The notes below the pieces were generated by a model. The model saw only the letters and a list, made by a program, of their open reading frames with translations. It was not told the DNA's origin and did not search any database. From NCBI RefSeq assembly GCF_900168265.1, contig NZ_FVZF01000006.1, positions 59,964 through 123,963 of the forward strand: a stretch of DNA of 64,000 bases, read 5' to 3'. Positions 7,160 through 15,172 of the stretch are shown piece by piece. Positions within the stretch are counted from its first letter, which is position 1, and each line of letters opens with the position of its first letter. The stretch is from Salegentibacter salarius. GTDB taxonomy: Bacteria; Bacteroidota; Bacteroidia; Flavobacteriales; Flavobacteriaceae. The position numbers and the translations under genes were made by a program.

Positions 7160-9646
7160 ATGCGTTTCGCTGTAATTACATATATTCCTCATTCAATACA
7201 AAAGAATAGATACTACAGCTATACACCATATATTAGAGAGATGAATATATGGTTTCAGCAGGTAAATGAGGTTTTGATACTTGCGCCTGCAAATATTACA
7301 AAACCAGTGAATAATGAAGAAGCCTACAATATTAATAGCATTTATTTTTTTAAGGTTTCAGCTATAAGTTTTACAGGAATTGGAAAGGTTCTTACTTCAT
7401 TAATAAAGTTGCCTTATATTTTTTTTTCTGTATTTAAAGTAATGCAGAAAGCAGATCATATTCATTTGCGCTGTCCCGGCAATATTAGTCTAATAGGATG
7501 TCTTCTTCAGGTCTTTTTTCCGAAGAAACCCAAGTCCGTAAAATATGCAGGAAACTGGGATCCCAAAGCAAAACAGCCATGGGCTTACAGGCTTCAAAAG
7601 TGGATTTTAAGTAACAGGTTGTTGAGCAGGAACATTAAAGTCCTGGTTTATGGGAATTGGCCGAATCAGTCAGATAATATAGTCCCATTTTTTACCGCGA
7701 GTTTTTCGGAAAAGGAAAGAGAATCTCTTGTTAAAAATTTTAAAAAGCCCTATAAATTCATCTTCACGGGTAACCTGGTAAAAGGTAAGGGGATTTTTGA
7801 GGCTATAGACCTTATTGAAAGCCTTAAAAATAAGGGAGTTATTTCAGAACTTGATATCTATGGTGACGGAGTACTGGAAGATTCTTTAAGATCGTATATT
7901 CAAAAGAAAGAACTCCAAAGTTTCGTAAAACTAAAAGGCCGTAAAAGTCTGGAAGAATTGAAGCAGGCTTATAAAAAAGCACATTTTGTTGTTTTACTCT
8001 CAAATAGCGAGGGCTGGCCTAAAGCCCTGGCGGAAGGGATGTGGTATGGTTGTATTCCGGTTGCGACTGCGGTAAGTTGTGTGCCGTGGATGCTTGGAGA
8101 AGGGAGTCGTGGAGTATTAATTCCGGATTTAGAAAAAAGAGAAGAGAAAAAAGAGAAGAGAGGTGTTTTGCTGAATGATGCATTTAAGAAAAACCCTCAG
8201 TTCGAGTGGAGTCGGGATGTATCGAGAACAGGTTTTTCTGAAGAAGCCATGAAGACAATAATCAATTTTTTAAAAAATCCCGAAAAATTAAATGAAATGT
8301 CTATTGCCGCCCAGGAATGGAGTCAGTACTATACTTTAGAAAAATTTGAAAAGGCAATTCAGGAAATTTTAGGAAAGCACAACCAACAACCATCAATCCA
8401 CAACCGAGAACCAAGAACCGAGAACTCACAACCAACAACCAACAACCGGCAACCCACAAACGATAACTCCAAACAACAAACACTAAACAAACCGAGAACC
8501 GAGAACCCACAACTGATAACTGACAACCCACAACCCACAACGGATAACATTCATCTACAAATCCCAAACCGGGAACCATTAAGAGTACTGCAATTAATAG
8601 ATAGCTTACGCCCCGGTGGTGCAGAACGAATGGCAGTAAATACTGCAAATTCATTAGAGTCATTCGTGAATGGATCGTTCTTATGTTGTACACGGCAGGA
8701 AGGTTTATTAAAAGAAGAATTAAAATCTGAAGTGGGGTATCTGTTTTTGAATAAAAAATCCAGTCTCGATCCAAAAGCGATTCTAAAATTCACAAAATAT
8801 ATTCGTGAGCATAAAATTGACACTATTCATGCTCATGGAACCTCCTGGTTTTTTGGAGTCTTGATAAAGTTATCGAGTAAAGTAAAACTCGTATGGCACG
8901 ATCATTATGGCGAAAGTGAAAACCTGGAAGCTAGAAGTATAACTGTTCTTAAACCGCTTTCGAAGTATTTTGATGGAATTATATCTGTAAATAAAGTTCT
9001 AAAAAGATGGGCAAAAAAAACATTGAAGACTAAGTCAGTGATTCATTTAAATAATTTTATTGTTGAAAATGGAATAAAAAATCCATTTCCTAAATTAAAA
9101 GGAGAAATTGACAGTTTTAAGATTATTTGTGTTGGTAATATAAGACCACAAAAAGATCATCATAATCTTTTGAGAGCTTTCGAAATAGCTGCGTCTTCTA
9201 ACCCGAGGATTAGTTTGCATTTAATAGGCGAAGACCCTGGCACTCCATACTCTAAAGCTGTGCTCGAACAAATTTCTTCATCGGTAGCGGCTGATAGAAT
9301 CTTTTTCTATGGAATTCAAAAGAATATTTCTAAAATGCTGAAGCAGGCAAACCTGGGAATTTTATCTTCTCGTTCAGAAGGTATGCCTTTGGTATTATTG
9401 GAATATGGAATGGCCGCTCTGCCCGTTGTATGCACAAATGTGGGCCAGATTCCAGAAGTAGTTGGAAACGCCGGAATTTTGGTGGATAGGAACAATTCCG
9501 AAGAACTTAGCAAGGCAATTTTAAGTTTTGCCGAAAATAATGAACTTTGCTTCCTTAAAGGAGCAGAACTAAAAAATAGAATAAGTTCTCGATTTGGAGA
9601 AAATTCCTATAGATTAGATTTACTTAATTTCTACAAAAGAATTTAA
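7160..9646 (+). CDS. double GT4 glycosyltransferase joined by a 7-bp-repeat-encoded linker
   Basis: One 828-residue frame holds two complete GT4 enzymes. Module 1 (residues 1 to about 405) has FTGNLVKGKGIFEAIDL and SNSEGWPKALAEGMWYGCIPV (EX7E). Module 2 starts at about 474 with LRVLQLIDSLRPGGAERMAV and has CVGNIRPQKDHHNLLRAF and SRSEGMPLVLLEYGMAALPVV. Between them lie about 66 residues of Asn, Gln, Pro, Thr, Arg and Glu encoded by a degenerate 7-bp repeat (8378-8577). No ATG, GTG or TTG stands in frame between the repeat and the conserved start of module 2, so module 2 depends on translation through the repeat. Module 1 also has a 14-bp perfect tandem repeat at 8131-8158 giving a Lys/Glu-rich loop. 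Two genes fused by spread of an intergenic repeat is the simplest reading. Confidence 0.85.
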   Translation: MRFAVITYIPHSIQKNRYYSYTPYIREMNIWFQQVNEVLILAPANITKPVNNEEAYNINSIYFFKVSAISFTGIGKVLTSLIKLPYIFFSVFKVMQKADHIHLRCPGNISLIGCLLQVFFPKKPKSVKYAGNWDPKAKQPWAYRLQKWILSNRLLSRNIKVLVYGNWPNQSDNIVPFFTASFSEKERESLVKNFKKPYKFIFTGNLVKGKGIFEAIDLIESLKNKGVISELDIYGDGVLEDSLRSYIQKKELQSFVKLKGRKSLEELKQAYKKAHFVVLLSNSEGWPKALAEGMWYGCIPVATAVSCVPWMLGEGSRGVLIPDLEKREEKKEKRGVLLNDAFKKNPQFEWSRDVSRTGFSEEAMKTIINFLKNPEKLNEMSIAAQEWSQYYTLEKFEKAIQEILGKHNQQPSIHNREPRTENSQPTTNNRQPTNDNSKQQTLNKPRTENPQLITDNPQPTTDNIHLQIPNREPLRVLQLIDSLRPGGAERMAVNTANSLESFVNGSFLCCTRQEGLLKEELKSEVGYLFLNKKSSLDPKAILKFTKYIREHKIDTIHAHGTSWFFGVLIKLSSKVKLVWHDHYGESENLEARSITVLKPLSKYFDGIISVNKVLKRWAKKTLKTKSVIHLNNFIVENGIKNPFPKLKGEIDSFKIICVGNIRPQKDHHNLLRAFEIAASSNPRISLHLIGEDPGTPYSKAVLEQISSSVAADRIFFYGIQKNISKMLKQANLGILSSRSEGMPLVLLEYGMAALPVVCTNVGQIPEVVGNAGILVDRNNSEELSKAILSFAENNELCFLKGAELKNRISSRFGENSYRLDLLNFYKRI
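8131..8158 (+). repeat. perfect 14-bp tandem repeat (two copies) inside module 1 of the double GT4
   Basis: The unit agaaaaaagagaag occurs twice head to tail and encodes part of a charged loop (EKREEKKEKR). A 14-bp unit is not a multiple of three, so gain or loss of one unit would shift the frame. Confidence 0.85.
8378..8577 (+). repeat. degenerate heptanucleotide repeat tract, consensus NNNAACC
   Basis: Units such as cacaacc, aacaacc, gagaacc and gataact follow each other every 7 bases for about 200 bp, with register slips near 8469-8493. The tract stays open in the frame of the surrounding gene. In the two other + frames stop codons occur inside it (TGA at 8514 and TGA at 8521). Because 7 is not a multiple of 3, each unit gained or lost would cut off module 2 of the glycosyltransferase. 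Confidence 0.9.
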
Positions 9647-9792
9647 GTTTATTCAAGCGAATCTTATTGAAACAAGTGAGTAAATAAACAGGTTCTAGAA
9701 TATTAAAATTTATTCGATGATTTCATACTGAGATTATATATAAAAGGAAACCTATTAAAAAGCTAGAATACATAAACTATCTAAAACTACTA

Positions 9793-11112
9793 TTGCTTCA
9801 TCTTTTGATAGCAGTGGTCGTATATATGTATAGACCGGCGGGCCAGTTTTTATTATTCGGTACGTTAGGCTTTTGGATATTTTATGTCATTCTAAAAGAA
9901 AATAAAAATAATGAAGCCCTAATGGCTGCGGCCTATATTTCCGGAGCTGAGGTTTTTTATCGAATGACCGGTTCTATGGTTTTTTATGAAACCGGTAAAT
10001 ATTCCGTCATTTTGTTTCTTCTCATTGGAATGTTTTACAAAGGGACTTCTGTAAAAACAGTTTCGTATTGGTTTTATCTTCTTATTCTCTTTCCTGGTGT
10101 GGTTGTCGCTTCGTTTACATTAGATTATGATGTGGTTTTTAGAAAAGCTGTAGCTTTTAATCTTAGCGGCCCGGTGACTTTAGGAGTATCAGCATTATAC
10201 TGCTATTATAAAAAGATAACTAAAACACAGTTTAACTATGTTTTGTTAATGCTCTTACTTCCGCTAATAGCAAATATGATCTATTTGTTTTTATATACGC
10301 CCAGTATCGGGGAAGCCTTAATGAGTGGAACAAACTCTAATTATGCGACTTCGGGTGGCTATGGGCCTAATCAAATTTCTACGGTGATGGGAATGGGAGC
10401 AATAATCCTATTCACCAGATTTTTTCTGATAAAGAATAAAACTATCAACTTTATAGATATTGGATTATTGGCGTTAATGAGTTATCGTGCAATTATTACT
10501 TTCTCCAGGGGAGGAGTCTTAACTGCCGTTATTTGTATTTTAGCTTTTATTGCCGTCTATTTTTATAAACAGGATAGTAAAGAGCAGAGTAAGATTGTTT
10601 TTAAAATGGGGCTGTTTGGGGTTATAGGCATTATTATATGGATGTTTACAGCCATTAAAACTGAAGGTCTTATTGTTAATAGATATACCAATAGAGACGC
10701 AGCTGGAAGACTTGAAGATGATATCACCACAGGAAGAGCAGAACTTATTATTACCGAGCTACAGGGGTTTTATTATAATCCCGTAATTGGTATCGGCGTT
10801 GGAAAAGGGAAAGGAATGCGCAGCGAAATGACCGGAACTGCTACTGCTTCCCATAATGAAGTTAGCAGATTATTATCAGAACATGGACTTTTGGGGCTGG
10901 TTGCTATTCTAATTCTTATCTTAGTTCCTATAATTTTCTGGACAAAGTTTAAGAACAATTATTATTTTTTGGCGTTCTTAGCATTTTGGTTTTTGACCAT
11001 TAATCATTCGGCGATGCGAATTGCCTTACCGGGTTTCGTTTATGGATTGGCCTTATTATATATAGTAGATGACAAAAAGCATCCTGTACATAGGAAACGA
11101 CTTACAGATTAA
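9793..11112 (+). CDS. Wzy/O-antigen-ligase-like polysaccharide polymerase
   Basis: A polytopic inner-membrane protein (439 residues from this TTG) with about ten hydrophobic segments and one long loop near residues 295-365. The loop holds TGRAELIITELQGFYYNPVIGIGVG followed by SHNEVSRLLSEHGLLGL, the signature of the Wzy/WaaL family. It would polymerise or transfer undecaprenyl-linked repeat units on the periplasmic side. The start is uncertain: the frame is open upstream to a TGA at 9718, and the residues KKLEYINYLKLL just upstream look like a natural continuation of the first membrane segment, but no ATG, GTG or TTG precedes them. An ATT at 9754 may be the real start. The next gene begins 44 bp inside this one. 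Confidence 0.8.
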   Translation: MLHLLIAVVVYMYRPAGQFLLFGTLGFWIFYVILKENKNNEALMAAAYISGAEVFYRMTGSMVFYETGKYSVILFLLIGMFYKGTSVKTVSYWFYLLILFPGVVVASFTLDYDVVFRKAVAFNLSGPVTLGVSALYCYYKKITKTQFNYVLLMLLLPLIANMIYLFLYTPSIGEALMSGTNSNYATSGGYGPNQISTVMGMGAIILFTRFFLIKNKTINFIDIGLLALMSYRAIITFSRGGVLTAVICILAFIAVYFYKQDSKEQSKIVFKMGLFGVIGIIIWMFTAIKTEGLIVNRYTNRDAAGRLEDDITTGRAELIITELQGFYYNPVIGIGVGKGKGMRSEMTGTATASHNEVSRLLSEHGLLGLVAILILILVPIIFWTKFKNNYYFLAFLAFWFLTINHSAMRIALPGFVYGLALLYIVDDKKHPVHRKRLTD

Positions 11113-12085
11113 CAGCTTTACGGCAACCTATATATCTTTTTTTAGCAAAATGTTGCGGAAAGAAGGTTATAAGGTGAAAACAGCTTCTACCCGAAGCAAC
11201 AAAGGCCTGCGTTTAATCGAAATGCTTGGACTCATTGTTCGCTATCATAAAACTACCGATGTTGTGCTGATCGATACTTATGGGGCTATGAACTTTTACT
11301 ACGCCTATCTGGTGGCTAAAACCTGCCAGGCTTACAATTTAGAATATATACCAATTCTACACGGTGGAAACCTTCCAGAACGCTTACACGCTTCCAAAAA
11401 ATATAGTAAGAGTCTCTTTGGAAAAGCGAAAATCAATATAGCGCCTTCTAAATTTTTATACGATATTTTTAAAGCTGAAGGTTTTAATAATACCAGGATT
11501 ATTCCCAATGCGATTCAAATGGAGAATTATCCGTTTAAAAAGCGAGAAAATTTTGCTCCTAAATTATTATGGGTAAGACGATTTCAAAAACGATACAATC
11601 CGGTGATGGCTCTAGAGGTTTTATTGTTGCTGAAAAAAGATTATCCCAATGCTGAATTATGTATGGTTGGGCCCGATAAAGACGGGACTATGAGAACCTG
11701 TAAAAAATTCGCGGCCAAACACCAACTCAACCTGAAATTCACCGGGAAGTTGAAGAAAAAAGACTGGGCTAAACTTTCTAAAAACTACGATTTCTTTATC
11801 AATACTACTAATATAGATAATACACCCATTAGCGTTATTGAGGCAATGAGCCTTGGATTAGCGGTAGTTTCTACCAATGTAGGTGGGATGCCAATGCTTA
11901 TTGAAAATAATACAGATGGAGTGTTGGTACCGGTTAATAATGCTAAAGCTATGGCTTCAGAAATTGACAAACTGATTAAGAAGCCTGAAGAAGCACAATT
12001 AATTACTAAAAATGCCCGCCAAAAAGTGGAAGCTTTTGCCTGGGAAAAAGTAAAAGCCGATTGGAATGGGGTTTTAAACTCATGA
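11069..12085 (+). CDS. GT4-family glycosyltransferase, first of a tandem paralogous pair
   Basis: A 338-residue GT-B enzyme. Blocks in order are SILYIGNDLQ, YIPILHGGNLPERL, INIAPSKFL, LLWVRRFQKRYNPVMALEV, AELCMVGPDKDG, FFINTTNIDNTPISVIEAMSLGL and VVSTNVGGMP. The usual EX7E glutamate region is changed to DNTPISVIEA, with Asp in place of the first Glu; this subgroup of GT4 enzymes commonly shows it. It overlaps the polymerase gene by 44 bp, and its TGA overlaps the ATG of the next gene. The next gene encodes an obvious paralogue with the same block order. The pair probably adds two successive sugars. Confidence 0.87.
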   Translation: MTKSILYIGNDLQINSFTATYISFFSKMLRKEGYKVKTASTRSNKGLRLIEMLGLIVRYHKTTDVVLIDTYGAMNFYYAYLVAKTCQAYNLEYIPILHGGNLPERLHASKKYSKSLFGKAKINIAPSKFLYDIFKAEGFNNTRIIPNAIQMENYPFKKRENFAPKLLWVRRFQKRYNPVMALEVLLLLKKDYPNAELCMVGPDKDGTMRTCKKFAAKHQLNLKFTGKLKKKDWAKLSKNYDFFINTTNIDNTPISVIEAMSLGLAVVSTNVGGMPMLIENNTDGVLVPVNNAKAMASEIDKLIKKPEEAQLITKNARQKVEAFAWEKVKADWNGVLNS

Positions 12086-13092
12086 AAAATCTGCTTTATA
12101 TCGGCAATGAACTGGAGCCTCGAGGTGGTGCTCCCACATCCATAGATCGATTAACTCCATTATTAAAGAAAGAAGGTTTCGAGGTAAAAACTTCATCTGC
12201 GAAAGAAAATCAGTTGCTGAGGTTATCTGAGATGATGACTTCTATAATTAGAAATAAATCCTGGGCAGATGTTGTGCTTATAGATACCTATAGCACCCGA
12301 AATTTCTGGTATGCTGTACTTACGGCAGAACTTTGCAGTAAGTTAGAGCTGGATTATATTCTTCTGCTTCACGGAGGAGATCTCCCTGGGCGATTAAAAA
12401 GTAATCCCAAATTATCAGCTTCTTTATTTAAAAAAGCAAAACTGAATATAGCGCCTTCGCGTTATCTTTTTAAAGTATTTCAGCAAGCAGGATTTGTGAA
12501 TATTATCTATATACCGAATTCCATCTTTCTCAAAGATTATTCATTTAAGATCAGAAAAGTTATAAAACCTAAATTATTTTGGGTACGTGCCTTTGCTGAA
12601 ATTTATAATCCTATGTTGGCGATTAAGGTCCTGGAAGAATTATTAAAAGAATATCCCGAAGCTGAACTTTGTATGGTGGGACCAGAAAAGGATGAATCTT
12701 ATAAAGAATGTTTAAATTATGCTGAAAGTAATAAGTTGCCGGTAAAGTTTCCCGGAAAACTAGCTAAGCAGGAATGGACTGATCTTTCAAAAGAATATGA
12801 TATTTTTCTAAATACTACTAATGTTGATAACACCCCGGTAAGTTTAATTGAAGCAATGGCTTTGGGCCTACCCATTATTTCTACAAATGTTGGTGGGATT
12901 CCTTATTTGCTTCAGGATCAGGGAACAGGTTTATTGGTTTCACCTAATGATAAAAAAGCAATGCTGGACGCTATTAAAAAGTTGCTTCAAAATACAGAAC
13001 TCACGGAGAACTTAAGTCAAAATGCTCGTCACCAATCACAAAAATTTGATTGGGAAATAGTGAAAGAAGAGTGGAAAAAAGTTTTAAGATGA
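12082..13092 (+). CDS. GT4-family glycosyltransferase, second of the tandem pair
   Basis: The ATG at 12082 overlaps the stop of the previous gene (ATGA) and puts KNLLYIGNELEPRGG at the N-terminus, matching the paralogue upstream. A TTG at 12061 would add seven residues and is less likely. The protein then has 336 residues. It shares block after block with its neighbour: LLLHGGDLPGRL, LNIAPSRYLF, KLFWVRAFAEIYNPMLAIKV, AELCMVGPEKDES, IFLNTTNVDNTPVSLIEAMALGLP and ISTNVGGIP. It is the last glycosyltransferase before a strong terminator, so the run of coupled genes ends here. A tandem duplication followed by divergence explains the pair. Confidence 0.88.
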   Translation: MKNLLYIGNELEPRGGAPTSIDRLTPLLKKEGFEVKTSSAKENQLLRLSEMMTSIIRNKSWADVVLIDTYSTRNFWYAVLTAELCSKLELDYILLLHGGDLPGRLKSNPKLSASLFKKAKLNIAPSRYLFKVFQQAGFVNIIYIPNSIFLKDYSFKIRKVIKPKLFWVRAFAEIYNPMLAIKVLEELLKEYPEAELCMVGPEKDESYKECLNYAESNKLPVKFPGKLAKQEWTDLSKEYDIFLNTTNVDNTPVSLIEAMALGLPIISTNVGGIPYLLQDQGTGLLVSPNDKKAMLDAIKKLLQNTELTENLSQNARHQSQKFDWEIVKEEWKKVLR

Positions 13093-13107
13093 ATATCGCG
13101 CTTTGTT

Positions 13108-13143
13108 GGAGCACTAGAATTTAGTGCTCCTCCTCTTTTTTTA
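13108..13143 (+). terminator. Rho-independent terminator after the glycosyltransferase run
   Basis: The perfect 9-bp stem GGAGCACTA / TAGTGCTCC encloses a GAATT loop and is followed by TCCTC and a run of T. It lies 15 bp after the last GT4 stop. Confidence 0.85.
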
Positions 13144-13154
13144 AGGGGAGGTGG

Positions 13155-13176
13155 CTTTTGCGCGGAAGCGTAAAAG
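13155..13176 (+). repeat. short hairpin in a G-rich intergenic block
   Basis: CTTTTGCGC and GCGTAAAAG pair with one G-U around a GGAA loop. It is flanked by ggggaggtgg and ggcggagggg, a layout I associate with small dispersed repeats between Flavobacteriia genes. Family membership was not checked. Confidence 0.45.
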
Positions 13177-13264
13177 GCGGAGGGGTTCGTTGTTTCGGTA
13201 AAAGGTCTTGAAATATTGGTGTATTCGTGACCTGAGTTTTTTAAAATCTGCTTCTATTAAGTTA

Positions 13265-13329
13265 TCTCGAACTTACTTTTGAGTTCTAATATTTAACAAC
13301 TTAGATTCTGAAATAAATTCAGAATGACG
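13265..13329. repeat. degenerate copy of a two-arm dyad intergenic repeat
   Basis: The right arm (13303-13329) carries a TTCTGAAATAAATTCAGAA dyad followed by TGACG and closely resembles the right arm at 23268-23294. The left arm (13265-13287, around gaacttacttttgagttc) is more decayed. It is probably the same repeat family as the better-preserved copy at 23215-23294. Confidence 0.55.
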
Positions 13330-13427
13330 AATGCATTATCTTTTTCAGGGTCATCTCTAAAAGCTACTCCTCTTTTTTAGTCCCGCCTTTTGTTTCTTAA
13401 ACCTTGTTTCATTTTCCAATATTAAAA

Positions 13428-13457
13428 GTTGCAGAAATCAAAAAAATTCTATCTTTA
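13428..13457 (+). promoter_or_regulatory. likely Bacteroidota promoter for the sugar-phosphate transferase gene
   Basis: GTTG at 13428-13431 and TATCTTTA at 13450-13457 are separated by 18 bp, close to the TTTG / TAnnTTTG consensus. The start codon follows 19 bp later. Confidence 0.5.
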
Positions 13458-13476
13458 TCCCGTAAGCAGGTAATTC

Positions 13477-14871
13477 ATGTCTCAACGACCCCTTGTACAT
13501 TTTGAAATCTCTGAGCGCAAGGTTTTACTGCGTTTATTAGACTCTCTGTGTATTCTAACCAGCCTTAGCCTCATAGGAATTATCTTTGAATTCGATTACT
13601 TTCAGGTTGATTCTCAAAACTGGTATTGGACGCTGGTTTTACTCCTTTATTTTAATCTTTTTGCAAGTATTTTTGAACTTTACGATCTGCAAAAAGCTTC
13701 AAAATTTGATAGTGTATTACAAAATTCCATATTGAGTGCGGGAGCGACTGTGCTATTCTATATGCTTACTCCTCTTTTAACGCCTAGCCTTCCTGAAAAT
13801 AGGCTGCAAATTCTCTTTTTTTTTCTGGCTATTTTAATTCCTCTGCTGTTATGGCGCTTTATCTACATCACTTTAATTTCTTCTCCACGATTTTATAAAC
13901 GTGTGCTGGTAGTGGGGAATTCTTTTGATATTAATCTTATAAGCTCCGATCTTCAAAAATCAGATCCCAATTATGTGGTTGTCGGTTATATTAAGACGGA
14001 AGACCGAATACAGTCAGAAATCGATGAAGATAAATTAATAAGATTTGAGATCAAAGATATCAGAGAAGCCATAAAAGAGCATCATATCAACGAAATTGTG
14101 GTAGCCAGCGGATATAAAAAGGGTTTAATGTTGTCTTTGTACAATCAACTGAGTTATTTGCTGAAAGCAGGCTTTCCTATTAAAGATTATACACAGGTTT
14201 ATGAGGAAGTAACGCAAAGAATTCCGGTTCAGCACGTTGATAAAGATTTCTATAGATATTTTCCTTTTAGCCGAAGTAATCAGAATAAATTCTACCAGGT
14301 TTTCTTTAGAATATTTGATGTTATTATCGCTTTGGTGGGATTGGCGTTTTTTATTTTAATACTTCCCATATTATTATTGGCAAACTTGTTAGGTAACCGT
14401 GGTTCGCTTTTTTATCGGCAGGAAAGAATTGGTAAATATGGTGAGGTTTTCAGGATTTTGAAATTGAGAACAATGGTAAAAGATGCCGAGTTAAACGGAC
14501 CGCAATATGCTGAAAAGAATGATTTACGAACTACTCGTTTCGGGAAGTTCCTAAGAAGATCCAGGATTGATGAAATTCCGCAGTTTTATAATGTTTTAAA
14601 AGGGGAGATGAGTTTGATAGGACCAAGACCTGAAAGACCTGTTTTTGTCGAGGAATTGTCTCAAGCGATTCCTTTTTATGAAACCCGACACGTCATAAAA
14701 CCCGGGCTAACAGGTTGGGCGCAGGTAAAAGCCGATTATGGAAATGGCCAGGCCGATAGTCTTGTAAAACTGCAATACGATCTTTATTACATAAAACACC
14801 GGGGCATTTTTTTAGATCTCAATATTATACTCAAAACCCTAAGTACCATAATTTTCTTCCGTGGACAGTGA
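13477..14871 (+). CDS. undecaprenyl-phosphate sugar phosphotransferase (WcaJ/WbaP-like)
   Basis: A 464-residue polyprenyl-phosphate hexose-1-phosphate transferase. Four membrane segments lie in the first 130 residues, then a Rossmann-like soluble domain (about 140-250, starting RVLVVGNSFD). A further hydrophobic hairpin (about 273-300) leads into the catalytic domain with YRQERIGKYGEVFRILKLRTM, RRSRIDEIPQFYNVLKGEMS, LIGPRPERPVFVEEL and a closing PGLTGWAQV. The Asp-Glu pair in RIDEIPQ is the known catalytic and Mg-binding site of the family. It loads the first sugar phosphate onto undecaprenyl phosphate at the cytoplasmic face, so it starts the repeat unit that the upstream glycosyltransferases extend. 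It has its own promoter and lies after a terminator. Confidence 0.92.
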   Translation: MSQRPLVHFEISERKVLLRLLDSLCILTSLSLIGIIFEFDYFQVDSQNWYWTLVLLLYFNLFASIFELYDLQKASKFDSVLQNSILSAGATVLFYMLTPLLTPSLPENRLQILFFFLAILIPLLLWRFIYITLISSPRFYKRVLVVGNSFDINLISSDLQKSDPNYVVVGYIKTEDRIQSEIDEDKLIRFEIKDIREAIKEHHINEIVVASGYKKGLMLSLYNQLSYLLKAGFPIKDYTQVYEEVTQRIPVQHVDKDFYRYFPFSRSNQNKFYQVFFRIFDVIIALVGLAFFILILPILLLANLLGNRGSLFYRQERIGKYGEVFRILKLRTMVKDAELNGPQYAEKNDLRTTRFGKFLRRSRIDEIPQFYNVLKGEMSLIGPRPERPVFVEELSQAIPFYETRHVIKPGLTGWAQVKADYGNGQADSLVKLQYDLYYIKHRGIFLDLNIILKTLSTIIFFRGQ

Positions 14872-15172
14872 TCTTAAAGTTAATGTACTGCAGTTTTTTT
14901 AAGGCCTATCGAAAATTTATCGTCAAATTTGAAATGAGAAACCGTGAAATTTTAGGCTGTTTGAGTCCGATGACAATCGGGCGAGTTACTAAAATTTAGG
15001 TTCCGAATGATAAATTTAGATTAAGTTTCGTAAGCCTAGACTTTTTTGTTTCTTTTTTGGGCAATGCAAAAAAGAAAAAGGTTTAATAGAATTAGATTTT
15101 ACTTATCTCTGATGGGCTAAGCGTGAAGAATGTCTGTATTTTTCTTTTATGTAAATTATAAAAGTTTAGAAG
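14872..15172. other. 301-bp gap between convergent genes, holding one long AT hairpin
   Basis: No credible gene is seen. The main structure is the hairpin at 15041-15081. The stretch before it (gagtccgatgacaatcgggcgagtta and its surroundings) looks non-coding and may be remnant repeat sequence. Confidence 0.6.
15041..15081. terminator. AT-rich hairpin, possible bidirectional terminator or repeat remnant
   Basis: TTTCTTTTTTG pairs with CAAAAAAGAAA around a GGCAATG loop; the arms extend with further T and A runs. It lies downstream of both convergent genes. T- and A-tracts on both sides fit termination in either direction, but the stem is weak in G and C. Confidence 0.45.

Larger units (their letters stand above)
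13093..13476. other. 384-bp intergenic region with terminator, short hairpin and repeat copy
   Basis: The gap holds, in order, a strong terminator (13108-13143), a small hairpin (13155-13176) inside a G-rich block, a degenerate copy of a dyad repeat (13265-13329) related to the one at 23215-23294, and a likely promoter for the next gene (13428-13457). I see no convincing open reading frame in it. Confidence 0.7.

Noticed and set aside
8378..8577. CRISPR array
   Set aside because: The units are 7 bp, contiguous, and without spacers; they are a simple tandem repeat, and no cas gene is in the window.
8301..8774. Long open frame on the minus strand (157 codons) across the glycosyltransferase linker
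   Set aside because: It is open because the 7-bp repeat lacks stops in that reading and encodes low-complexity Val/Gly/Cys/Leu stretches. It has no recognisable domain and lies wholly inside a real gene.
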